Part shown: positions 56,021-63,942 of the stretch, piece after piece
Layout: each line of letters begins with the position of its first letter
How positions within the stretch are numbered: position 1 is the stretch's first letter
NCBI GenBank assembly: GCA_963702195.1
Contig: OY969725.1
Coordinates: forward strand, 1,054,001-1,118,000
DNA length: 64,000 nt
Origin: AC-56 sp963702195
GTDB taxonomy: Bacteria; Actinomycetota; Thermoleophilia; Solirubrobacterales; 70-9
Direction of reading: 5' to 3'
Program-made: the position numbers and the translations under genes
Notes under the pieces: model-generated
Told to the model about the DNA's origin: nothing
What the model saw: the letters and a program-made list of their open reading frames with translations, nothing else
Database searches by the model: none

Positions 56021-56805
56021 CCGCGCGCATCCAGCGCCGAGACGCCGGGGACGGCCGGGCGAAGCCCCCGCCACGCGGCCGCCAGATCATCCCGAGTCCC
56101 GGGGTCGAGGCACCAGGTGTCGAAGCCCTCCTCCAGCGTCTCGTAGCCTCGGGCGCGAACGTGGCGCGCGCACCGCTCGCGGTCCTCCGCGGTCAGGTGA
56201 AAGTGCTCGTAGACCAGGAGCCGCGGATGTCGGGCCGCTAGGTCGATGCTCTGGACGATCTGAGAGTCGTAGCCCTCCGTGTCGACGAGCACGAGGTCGA
56301 GCTCGGACACGCCGTGCTTGCGACACAGCGATTCGAAGGTCAACGCCGGGACCTCCGAGCGGACGATGCGCTCCTCGATGTCGGGGATGTGGGTGGCATG
56401 GCTCGCGACGACGTCCCGGTCGAAGGACCCGATCCCGTCGTACCAGACCGGCAGGCTTTCGCGCTCCTCCGGCTCGGCCTGGCGCAGGTGGAAGAAGGGG
56501 AGCGTCCCGTCGCGGTCCGCGATGGCCGCGTTCTCCAACTCGACCCGCTCGAGCGATCCGTAGTTGTCGCACAGCCGCGCGAAGACGTACGGGACCGGCT
56601 CGACCATGACGCCCCGCCACTTACGGTCGAGGATGAAGGGCCGCAGGAAGTCGTGCTGGACGCCGTCGTTCGAGCCGATCTCGATGAAGAAGGCCTCGGG
56701 GTGGGTGTCGGCGAAGGCGCGAATCAGCTTCGTCGCGGCGAGCCTGCGTTCGAGACGACGGAAGCGGAACGAGCGCCAGGCCCGGCGAGGCGAGAGCACC
56801 GTCAT
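56017..56805 (-). CDS. FkbM-family methyltransferase
   Basis: 262 aa. Motif I AFFIEIGSNDGVQHDFLRPF, EPVPYVFARLCDNY, VELENAAIADRDGTLPFF and the FkbM acceptor region VPALTFESLCRKHGVSELDL with LVDTEGYDSQIVQSID. FkbM-type enzymes O-methylate hydroxyls of polyketides and sugars. Both ends overlap neighbouring genes by ATGA, placing it in the middle of the methyltransferase operon. Confidence 0.93.
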   Translation of the reverse strand: MTVLSPRRAWRSFRFRRLERRLAATKLIRAFADTHPEAFFIEIGSNDGVQHDFLRPFILDRKWRGVMVEPVPYVFARLCDNYGSLERVELENAAIADRDGTLPFFHLRQAEPEERESLPVWYDGIGSFDRDVVASHATHIPDIEERIVRSEVPALTFESLCRKHGVSELDLVLVDTEGYDSQIVQSIDLAARHPRLLVYEHFHLTAEDRERCARHVRARGYETLEEGFDTWCLDPGTRDDLAAAWRGLRPAVPGVSALDARG

Positions 56806-57515
56806 CGAGTGGCGACGACCGCGAAGACGAGCGCGTTCAGCTCGCGGCTCTCAGAGCTCTCGAAGCGATCCGCGAACGCGACCAGCGCCTGCATGAAGAG
56901 GCAGAGCGCGGGCCGCAGAAATCGGGGAAGCCGCCCGAGCAGCGAGTCCTGCGTGAATTGAAGCCCGGTCGCCGTCAGTCCCATGATCCCCTCGAAGCGC
57001 GTGATCTCGAAGCCGGCATCCTCGACGATCCGCCGCAGCCCCGCGCAGGTCCAGCGCCAGTAGTCGACCGGGTCGGGGTGGTAGAGCATCATCCCGTGGG
57101 TCGAGAGCAGGAGGCGGCCTCCGGGCCGCAGGACCCGGTGGCACTCGGACAGGTGGAGGCCCGGGTCGTCCACGTGCTCGAGGACCTGCGTGGAGAGGAC
57201 GGCGTCGAAGCTCTCGTCCTCGCACGGCACTGAGCCGTCGGCCCTGAGCTCCACCGAAGCCTGCGGGTTCCCCGGCAGGTCGGCGGTCACGTAGTCGGCG
57301 CCGGCCGGGAAGAAGCGCCGGTACGGGACCTCGGCGCAGCCGTAGTCGAGCACCCGGCCGTTGTCCGGGACCCCTAGGTCCGGGGTGAGCCGCTCGAGGG
57401 CGGCGGGAAGCGCGCGAACGATGTAGGCGAGGCGGTGCCAGGGCGGCGCCCGGCGGACCTCGGGGGGGCGCTGGGCCACAAATCGGGCCCGCTCGGCCTC
57501 TGGCGGTGTGCTCAT
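56802..57515 (-). CDS. Class I SAM-dependent methyltransferase
   Basis: 237 aa. RVLDYGCAEVPYRRFFPAG (motif I), VPCEDESFDAVLSTQVLEHV (motif II with acidic post-motif), LSECHRVLRPGGRLLLSTHG (motif III) and YWRWTCAGLRRIVEDAGFEI. A Methyltransf_11-like enzyme with a C-terminal hydrophobic helix (PALCLFMQALVAFADRF), perhaps membrane-associated. First gene of the minus-strand operon, divergent from the CmoB-like gene with 109 bp between starts. Confidence 0.92.
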   Translation of the reverse strand: MSTPPEAERARFVAQRPPEVRRAPPWHRLAYIVRALPAALERLTPDLGVPDNGRVLDYGCAEVPYRRFFPAGADYVTADLPGNPQASVELRADGSVPCEDESFDAVLSTQVLEHVDDPGLHLSECHRVLRPGGRLLLSTHGMMLYHPDPVDYWRWTCAGLRRIVEDAGFEITRFEGIMGLTATGLQFTQDSLLGRLPRFLRPALCLFMQALVAFADRFESSESRELNALVFAVVATR

Positions 57516-57624
57516 CCGGGGCCGCGGGCGGCGGTCGTCAGCCTTGAGTCAATCGGCGAACGCATGGATTTCTGCGCGTAAGCTTCTCATCGTGCCGCCC
57601 GACAGGCTTGTCCAGGAGGGGGAA

Positions 57625-58362
57625 ATGGCCGGCGAGGCGGACGCTCTCGCCCGCGTTCGCGAGCGGCTGGACGACATCGGCTGGTACCACACGCAGGAGC
57701 TGGGGCCCGGCCTCGTCACGCCCGGGATGTTCGATCTGCGGCCCTTCGTGAGCCACTACGGGCTCCCGGACGACCTGACCGGCAAGCGGGCGCTCGACAT
57801 CGGGACGTTCGAGGGCTTCTGGGCCTTCGAGCTCGAGCGCCGCGGCGCCGCGGTCACGGCGATCGACGTTGATCGGATCCAGGACCTGGATTGGCCGCCG
57901 CGGCTGCGCCCGGACACCGATGACCGCCGCGGCGAGGGCTTCGAGCTCGCGAAGGCGGCGCTGGGCAGCTCGGTGGAGCGAGTCGGCGTCTCGGTCTACG
58001 ACGCGACGCCCGAGCTGCTCGGCGGGCGCTTCGACCTCGTCTTCTGCGGGTCGGTCCTGATCCACCTGCGTGACCCGATGCTGGCCCTGGAGCGCATGGC
58101 GGGTCTGTGCTCGGGCCGGCTCGTGCTGGCGGAGGAGTACAGCCGCAAGCTCGAGCTGCTGCCGTTCCTGAACGCCGCGGAGTACCGCGGCGACACCCCC
58201 TGGAGCACCTGGTGGCGTCCCTCCTCGCGCGCGTGGCTCGCCATGGTCGGGACCGCGGGCTTCGAGGACGTCAAGCGCCACTCGCGCTTTGCCATGCGCT
58301 TCCGGGAGATGCGCAACACCGTGCCGCACGTGGTCATCCACGCGCGCGGCCCGGCGACCTGA
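57625..58362 (+). CDS. CmoB-like class I methyltransferase
   Basis: 245 aa. WYHTQELGPGLVTPGMFDLR, then LTGKRALDIGTFEGFWAFEL (motif I), VTAIDVDRIQDLDWPP, FDLVFCGSVLIHLRDPMLAL and PWSTWWRPSSRAWLAMVGTA. W-YH-x-QEL plus D-I-G-x-x-x-G-F-W are the marks of the tRNA carboxymethyluridine transferase (CmoB)/DUF1698 group, but the surroundings are glycan genes, so sugar or lipid methylation is more likely. ATG 57625 is fixed by AGGAGG at 57614-57619; an in-frame upstream start lacks one. Confidence 0.9.
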   Translation: MAGEADALARVRERLDDIGWYHTQELGPGLVTPGMFDLRPFVSHYGLPDDLTGKRALDIGTFEGFWAFELERRGAAVTAIDVDRIQDLDWPPRLRPDTDDRRGEGFELAKAALGSSVERVGVSVYDATPELLGGRFDLVFCGSVLIHLRDPMLALERMAGLCSGRLVLAEEYSRKLELLPFLNAAEYRGDTPWSTWWRPSSRAWLAMVGTAGFEDVKRHSRFAMRFREMRNTVPHVVIHARGPAT

Positions 58363-58363
58363 G

Positions 58364-59911
58364 ATGGCTGCCGAGCCAGCGGTCGTCAGTCCGACAGCGA
58401 ACCCGCCTGACGACGCCGGCGAGCTTCTCGGGGTCGACGACGATCGCTTCGCGGGGGTGGGGGACCGGGGCCTCCGCTCGCACACAGCGCACGGCGCGAT
58501 CATCACCTCGGGCTTCAACATCGGCTACGCGGCGCTGGGGCTAGTGCAGCGGGTGGCTGTCGCCGCCTACCTGACCGCCAGCGAGTTCGGGTTCTGGGGC
58601 CTCGTCGTCACGACGCTCGTGACGATCACCTGGCTCAAGCAGGTCGGCGTGAGCGACAAGTACGTCCAGCAGGACGACTCAGACCAGGAGACCGCGTTCC
58701 AGAAGGCGTTCACGCTGGAGCTCCTCTACACGCTCATGTTCTACGGCGTCGTCGCGGTGGCAGTGCCGCTGTTCGCCTTCGCGTACGGGCGGCCGGACAT
58801 CATCTTGCCGGCGTTCATCCTGTCGATCGCGCTCCTGGGTACGGCGCTCCAGAGTCCGATCTGGGTCGCCTATCGCCAGATGCGCTACCTGCGGCAGCGG
58901 ATGCTGGAGGGCATCAACCCGGTCGTCACTGCGGTCGTGACCATCGCCCTCGTGGTCTCAGGCGCCGGGTACTGGGGCCTGATCATCGGCGCGGTCGTCG
59001 GAACCTTCGCGTCCGCAATCGCCGCCGTGGCCACGTGCCCGTACCCGATCCGGCTGCGGTTCGACCGGAGCACGACCCGGGAGTACTTCAACTTCTCGTG
59101 GCCGCTCTTTCTTTCGAACGCGTCCAGCCTCGTCGTCGTGCAGGGCGCGATCCTGATCGGCAACTACGCGGTCGGCCTGGCGGGCCTGGGCGCGCTCGCG
59201 CTGGCGGCAAGCTTCTCCGCCTTCATCGACCGGGTGGACGGCATCGTGCGGATCACTATCTACCCGGCGGTCTGCGCGGTGAAGGACCGCGTCGACGTGC
59301 TGTACGAGGCGTTCACGAAGTCCAATCGGCTGGCGCTGATGTGGGCGGTGCCGTTCGGCGTCGGGCTGGCCCTCTTCGCGCCCGACCTGGTGGATTTCGT
59401 GCTCGGCTCGCGCTGGGAGGTCGCCACGGGGCTGCTCCAGGCGTTCGGGCTGATCTTGGCGACGCGCCAGATCGCCTTCAACTGGGTGGTCTTCATGACC
59501 GCGATCGGCAACACGCGGCCGCTGGCGGTCAACGGCGCCCTGCAGATCGGCGTGTTCTTCGTCGTGACGACGCCGCTCATGCTCACCCTGGGGCTGACCG
59601 GCTACGCGATCGGGATGGCGGTGACGACGGTGTGCGAGATCGCCCTGCGCGGCTGGTTCCTCTCGCGGCTCTTCGAGGGCTTCAACCTGACCAGCCACAT
59701 CGTGCGCGCGGTGGCCCCGATCGTCGTGCCGGTCGCGCTCGTGCTCGGCGTGCGCTTCGTGGAGAGCGGGACCCGAACCTTCGAGATGGCGCTGGCCGAG
59801 CTCGCGCTCTACGGCGTCGCGACGATCGTGGCGACGTACGCGTTCGAGCGACCGTTCATCCGCGAGCTGGTGGGATACGTGCGCGGCGGCGTACGCCCCG
59901 CCGCGACCTGA
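58364..59911 (+). CDS. Polysaccharide flippase (Wzx/MATE-MVF superfamily)
   Basis: 515 aa, about 12-14 membrane helices. The first is GAIITSGFNIGYAALGLVQR then VAVAAYLTASEFGFWGLVVT, the typical start of O-unit flippases (Polysacc_synt family). Further helices include LPAFILSIALLGTALQSPIW, GLIIGAVVGTFASAIAAVA and FFVVTTPLMLTLGLTGYAIG. A hydrophilic, disordered leader of about 45 residues precedes helix 1. It would move lipid-linked repeat units across the membrane for the Wzy-like polymerase. ATG 58364 is one base after the previous stop; the stop overlaps the next gene (TGATG). Confidence 0.93.
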   Translation: MAAEPAVVSPTANPPDDAGELLGVDDDRFAGVGDRGLRSHTAHGAIITSGFNIGYAALGLVQRVAVAAYLTASEFGFWGLVVTTLVTITWLKQVGVSDKYVQQDDSDQETAFQKAFTLELLYTLMFYGVVAVAVPLFAFAYGRPDIILPAFILSIALLGTALQSPIWVAYRQMRYLRQRMLEGINPVVTAVVTIALVVSGAGYWGLIIGAVVGTFASAIAAVATCPYPIRLRFDRSTTREYFNFSWPLFLSNASSLVVVQGAILIGNYAVGLAGLGALALAASFSAFIDRVDGIVRITIYPAVCAVKDRVDVLYEAFTKSNRLALMWAVPFGVGLALFAPDLVDFVLGSRWEVATGLLQAFGLILATRQIAFNWVVFMTAIGNTRPLAVNGALQIGVFFVVTTPLMLTLGLTGYAIGMAVTTVCEIALRGWFLSRLFEGFNLTSHIVRAVAPIVVPVALVLGVRFVESGTRTFEMALAELALYGVATIVATYAFERPFIRELVGYVRGGVRPAAT

Positions 59912-60645
59912 TGCGGCGTGACGAGGCGCATATGCGGCGGTTCTGGGATCGGCGGGCCCGCGAGGACGCGTTCCACTTCGTCGACAGCCGGCTTCCGTAT
60001 CGCCGGCCCGACATGGAGCGGTTCTGGGACGAAGGGGAGAAGGACCTCGAGACCCTGCTCGAGATCGCCGGCGTCGAGGTCGAGCCGGGAGCCCGGGTAC
60101 TCGAGATCGGCTGCGGGGTGGGGCGCCTGACGCGGGGGCTCGCGGCGCGGGCCGGCCAGGTTGTCGCGCTAGACGTCTCCGCCGAGATGCTGGCCCGAGC
60201 GCGCGAGCACAACGGCGAGCTTCCGAACGTCACCTGGCTCCACGGGGACGGCGCCACCCTCGCCGGGGTGGACGACGCGAGCGTGGACGCCTGCGTTTCC
60301 CACGTCGTCTTCCAGCACATCCCCGATCCGGCGGTGACGTTGGGCTACGTCGCCGAGATGGGCCGTGTGCTTCGGCCCGGCGGCTGGGCGGCGTTCCAGG
60401 TCTCCAACGACCCTCGCGTTCACCGTGCCGCGCAGCACAACTCGACGCGGAACCGGCTGCTGCGGCGGGTCCGGGCTGGGGCGCGTCGCGCTCCGCGTGG
60501 TGTGGACGACCCGGCCTGGCTCGGATCCGCCGTCGATCTCGACGAGCTCAAGCGGACCGCCGAGGACGCCGGGATGCAGGTCGAGCACGTGTTCGGCGCC
60601 GGCACCCAGTTCTGCGTCGTTCGAGCGCGGCGGACGCCCGCGTGA
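59911..60645 (+). CDS. Class I SAM-dependent methyltransferase
   Basis: 244 aa. N-terminal MRRFWDRRAREDAFHFVDSR (a leader common in glycan methyltransferases), motif I ARVLEIGCGVGRLTRGLAAR, VALDVSAEMLARAREH, VDACVSHVVFQHIPDPAVTL and RVLRPGGWAAFQVS. All Methyltransf_25/11 motifs are intact. ATG 59911 overlaps the flippase stop (TGATG), and its own stop overlaps the sulfotransferase start (GTGA), so the three are one transcript with the CmoB-like gene. Confidence 0.93.
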   Translation: MRRDEAHMRRFWDRRAREDAFHFVDSRLPYRRPDMERFWDEGEKDLETLLEIAGVEVEPGARVLEIGCGVGRLTRGLAARAGQVVALDVSAEMLARAREHNGELPNVTWLHGDGATLAGVDDASVDACVSHVVFQHIPDPAVTLGYVAEMGRVLRPGGWAAFQVSNDPRVHRAAQHNSTRNRLLRRVRAGARRAPRGVDDPAWLGSAVDLDELKRTAEDAGMQVEHVFGAGTQFCVVRARRTPA

Positions 60646-61616
60646 GCGGAGGGCTCCGAGGCGCCGCCGGCAGGTGGCGGCGGAGTCGACGGGCGGCGGG
60701 CTCGGTGGACCAGTCGTTCGACTCGCGGCTGGTCTGGCTGCTCGGCTCGCCCCGCAGCGGCAGCACGTGGCTGATGCGCCAGCTCGCCGGGCATCGGGCG
60801 GTGGTGCCCGTCAACGAGCCGCTGATCGGGCAGCACCTCGGCCCCTTCTTCAGCGACGAGCCGGGAATCCGCGCCGAGGACCTCGACTCGAGCAACTTCA
60901 CGCCGAGCAGGTATCTCCGCGACGCCGGCCAGTACTTCTTCGCCGAGGAATTCCGTGACGTCTGGCTGCCGGCACTGGGGGCGATGATGCGGGCGCGCTT
61001 CCACGCGCACGCCGCGGCGCGCTCGTCCGACATCCCGCCGTCCGAGATCTTCCTCGTGATCAAGGAGCCGCACGGCTCGCAGGCGGCGGACCTGATCATG
61101 GAGGCGTTGCCGCAATCCCGGCTGCTGTTCCTGCTGCGCGACGGCAGGGACGTGGTGGACTCGGAGCTCGCGGCGGCGTCCAAGGGGTCGTGGCTCGGCG
61201 ACGTCTTCCCGGTGGTGGGCGGGATCGCCCCCGACGAGCGGCTGGCGTTCGTGGAGCAGAGCGCCCGCAAGTGGTTGTGGCGGACGGAGGTGGTCGAGCA
61301 GGCCTACGCCGCGCACCAGGGCCCGAAGCTGCTCGTGCGCTACGAGGACATGCGCGCCGACGCCGCGCCGCACCTGCGGCGGGCCTTCGACTGGCTGGGG
61401 TTGGAGATATCGGACGCGGACCTGGAGGCGCTGGTCGAGGGGCAGTCGTTCGAGCGGATGCCCGCCGAGCATCGTGGGCCTGACAGGATCTTCAGGGCGG
61501 CGAAGCCCGGGCTGTGGCGGGAGAGCCTCGGCGAGCCAGAGCAGGAGGTCGCGGAGCGGGTGATGGGGCCCAAATTGCGAGAACTGGGATATGAGTTGAC
61601 CGGTCCGTCCAGCTAG
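60642..61616 (+). CDS. Sulfotransferase (PAPS-dependent)
   Basis: 324 aa. 5'-phosphosulfate loop LVWLLGSPRSGSTWLMRQLA (about residues 30-49) and 3'-phosphate-binding segment LLFLLRDGRDVVDSELAAAS near 160. KWLWRTEVVEQAYAAHQGPK and LLVRYEDMRADAAPHLRRAF with IFRAAKPGLWRE complete the family pattern. It transfers sulfate from PAPS to a hydroxyl, here probably a sugar of the glycan. A basic leader of about 20 residues precedes the core. GTG 60642 overlaps the methyltransferase stop. Confidence 0.92.
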   Translation: MSGGLRGAAGRWRRSRRAAGSVDQSFDSRLVWLLGSPRSGSTWLMRQLAGHRAVVPVNEPLIGQHLGPFFSDEPGIRAEDLDSSNFTPSRYLRDAGQYFFAEEFRDVWLPALGAMMRARFHAHAAARSSDIPPSEIFLVIKEPHGSQAADLIMEALPQSRLLFLLRDGRDVVDSELAAASKGSWLGDVFPVVGGIAPDERLAFVEQSARKWLWRTEVVEQAYAAHQGPKLLVRYEDMRADAAPHLRRAFDWLGLEISDADLEALVEGQSFERMPAEHRGPDRIFRAAKPGLWRESLGEPEQEVAERVMGPKLRELGYELTGPSS

Positions 61617-61621
61617 CGGTT

Positions 61622-61627
61622 TAGGAT
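61622..61627 (+). promoter_or_regulatory. -10 box for a leaderless membrane-protein mRNA
   Basis: TAGGAT ends 7 nt before ATG 61635. TTGACC at 61596-61601 lies 20 nt upstream of the box, too far for a standard -35. The box overlaps the end of the sulfotransferase gene region. Confidence 0.4.
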
Positions 61628-61634
61628 CGCACCC

Positions 61635-62393
61635 ATGGAAGCTACTTCTGCGCCACCGAAGCGCATCGCAGTCGGCAACGTCATCAACGAGACCTTCTCG
61701 ATCTACGGGGCGAACCTCGGTCCTTTGATCGGGAGCGCGCTGGTTGTGTTCATCGTCGTCGGAATCATCGCCGGGATCCTGCTGGCCGTCGGCGGGGTCG
61801 TGCTCGCGCTCCTCGCGGCGATCGCCAGATTGGCCGGAGAGGCTCTTTACGTCGGCTTCGTGGTGAAGCTCGTCGAAGACGTGCGCGACGGCCGCCGCGA
61901 TCAGACGATGGGCGACCTTGTTTCGGCCGCGGCTCCATCGATCATGTCGCTGATCGCGTTCGGGATCCTGTTCGGCATCGGGGTCGGCATCGGATTCGTC
62001 CTGATCATCATCCCCGGGCTGATCCTCCTGACGATGTGGTCCGTCGGCGCTCCGGCCATCGTCGCCGAGGGCGCCGGTCCGATCGAGGCGTTCGGGCGCA
62101 GCTGGCGCTTGGTCAGGGGCAACGGCTGGTCGGTGTTCGGGGCCCTCCTGCTGACCCTGATCATCGTCATCCTGGTCGGGTTCGTCCTCGGCGCGATCGC
62201 TACGCCGATCGGCAACGGGGCGATCGTCGTCGCGAGCATCATCTCCGGCGCGCTCACGGCGCCGATCTTCGCGCTGGCGGTCACCGTGATCTTCTACGAC
62301 CTGGGTGGTGGCGCGGGCGAGACACCCGCCGTGCCCGCGGCGCCGGCCGAGGCAACCGAGCCGCCTCCGCCGCCCGCGCCGCCCGCGTCCTAG
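61635..62393 (+). CDS. Multi-pass membrane protein of unknown function
   Basis: 252 aa with about six helices: LIGSALVVFIVVGIIAGILL, VVLALLAAIARLAGEALY, IMSLIAFGILFGIGVGIG, VLIIIPGLILLTMWSVG, VFGALLLTLIIVILVGFVLG and ITSGALTAPIFAL-like (ASIISGALTAPIFALAV). The motif AFGRSWRLVRGNGWSVFG between helices 4 and 5 is typical of DUF975/YciC-like and related actinobacterial integral proteins. The tail is Pro/Ala-rich. It has its own -10 box, 7 nt from the ATG. Function unknown; location suggests a role at the envelope. Confidence 0.85.
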   Translation: MEATSAPPKRIAVGNVINETFSIYGANLGPLIGSALVVFIVVGIIAGILLAVGGVVLALLAAIARLAGEALYVGFVVKLVEDVRDGRRDQTMGDLVSAAAPSIMSLIAFGILFGIGVGIGFVLIIIPGLILLTMWSVGAPAIVAEGAGPIEAFGRSWRLVRGNGWSVFGALLLTLIIVILVGFVLGAIATPIGNGAIVVASIISGALTAPIFALAVTVIFYDLGGGAGETPAVPAAPAEATEPPPPPAPPAS

Positions 62394-62412
62394 GACCGGG
62401 CGGGAACACCGC

Positions 62413-63855
62413 CTACAGGTAGCCGAGCAGCCGCATCCGCTCCTCGAGGTCCTCGGTCTCATCCGGGGTCGGAGCGGGGCGTGCCGGTGTGGCGCCGACC
62501 GCGGCGGGCTCGAGGCCGGTCGCGGCCATAGCCGGGTGGTCCAGGGCCGCCCGGAGCCGGTCGATCGCGTCGGCATCGGCGCCCGAACGTGGGTCAGACG
62601 CCAGGTCGCTCGGGCTGAGCTCCAGCGGGTCCGACTCGACGTCGAGGAGGAGATCGCGACCGTTGCGACGGATCAGCTTGTGGTTTCCGTCGGTGGCGGA
62701 GACGAACGGGGTGGTGAGCCGCTCGAAGCCGGCCTCGTCGAGGCCCCAGTCGCGGGCGACGTCGGTGGCGCGGGGGTCTGACGCGAGCACCGGCGGGTCG
62801 AGCTGCGAGAGGGCGACGCCCTCCGGCAGGTCGCCGTTCTGAGGGTGCGCGTCGACGCCGGTGAGGCCGGCCACGAGGCCAGGCAGCTCGGCCAGGCTGA
62901 CGATGCGATCGAGGTCCACGGCGTCGTGGGGGCCGTGGACCACGAGGGGCACGTGGATGAGCCGGTCGTCGAGGGAGAAGCAGTGGGCGAGCAGTCCGCC
63001 CTCGCCGAAGTTCTCGCCGTGGTCGGAGGTGACGAGGACGATCGTGTCCTCCAGCGCGCCGCGCGCATCGAGCGCCTCCAGGATCCGCCCCAGCCAGTCG
63101 TCCATGTACCGGATGCTGCGTCCGTAGAGGTGGCGCATCCGCCCGAGCGCCGCATCCGGGACGTCGAAGTCGGAGACGCATGCCTTCCAGATCGACTCGA
63201 GCGTGAGGTGGCGCCGCGCTTCGAACCCGGCCTTCAGCCGGCCGGCGGGAGAAAGGTCGCTGTACGGACGGGGTGGGAGGTAGGGGGAGTGGCACTCGAT
63301 CAGATTCACGAACCAGAAGAACGGCGTTGCCGGATCGATGTCGTCGATCCATCTGCGCAGAACCTTCTCGGCCTGGGCCGCGCCATCGTCGACCTCGGCG
63401 CGGAGGATCTCCTTCGCCCACTGCGCGCGGGCGCGCAGGGACGGTTCGCGGATCTTTCCCTGCCGGCCCGTGTTGATCTCGACGAAGTCGTCGAAGCCGA
63501 CCGAGAAGCCGGTGCGCTCCGAAACCCACAGATTGGTCGTCACGCCGCCCGTGCGGTAGCCCGCCCGCCGCATGACCTCGGGCATGACCCGATCCGCGAG
63601 GAGGTGCATGCGGGCGCGGGCCTCGGCCGGCGATGCCTCCGTAAGCCCGATTCCGGTGGCGCGCGGCAGCATGCCGGTGAACATCGACGCGTGCGAGGGG
63701 AGCGTCCAGCTCGCCGCGGCGTAGGCGCTCGGGGCGGCCTTCCCGGATGAGGCGAGCTGCGTGAGCACGGGCGTCGAGCCCGGCTGGGCACCGTAGGGCT
63801 CCAGCGCGTCGGCTCGCGCCGTGTCCATGACGACGCAGAGAACGTTCGGCGGCAC
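62413..63855 (-). CDS. Sulfatase/alkaline-phosphatase-superfamily enzyme without formylglycine Cys
   Basis: 480 aa. VLCVVMDTARADALEPYG (first metal Asp), the nucleophile region SWTLPSHASMFTGMLP, FWFVNLIECHSPYLPP (metal His) and the second metal pair in IVLVTSDHGENFGEGG. The sulfatase consensus C/S-x-P-x-R is not kept; the aligned residue is Thr in W-T-L-P-S-H, as in phosphodiesterase and phosphoethanolamine-transferase relatives. Neither signal peptide nor membrane helix is seen. GTG 63855 is chosen because PPNVLCVVMDT starts directly after. Convergent with the membrane-protein gene. Confidence 0.88.
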   Translation of the reverse strand: MPPNVLCVVMDTARADALEPYGAQPGSTPVLTQLASSGKAAPSAYAAASWTLPSHASMFTGMLPRATGIGLTEASPAEARARMHLLADRVMPEVMRRAGYRTGGVTTNLWVSERTGFSVGFDDFVEINTGRQGKIREPSLRARAQWAKEILRAEVDDGAAQAEKVLRRWIDDIDPATPFFWFVNLIECHSPYLPPRPYSDLSPAGRLKAGFEARRHLTLESIWKACVSDFDVPDAALGRMRHLYGRSIRYMDDWLGRILEALDARGALEDTIVLVTSDHGENFGEGGLLAHCFSLDDRLIHVPLVVHGPHDAVDLDRIVSLAELPGLVAGLTGVDAHPQNGDLPEGVALSQLDPPVLASDPRATDVARDWGLDEAGFERLTTPFVSATDGNHKLIRRNGRDLLLDVESDPLELSPSDLASDPRSGADADAIDRLRAALDHPAMAATGLEPAAVGATPARPAPTPDETEDLEERMRLLGYL

Positions 63856-63942
63856 GGCGCGAGTGTAATCGGACCCCCATGGCCGCGATGCAGGTGGTTT
63901 CCGGCGGCGAGACCGGGCGATGGGCACTAAGGTGGGGCCGCC

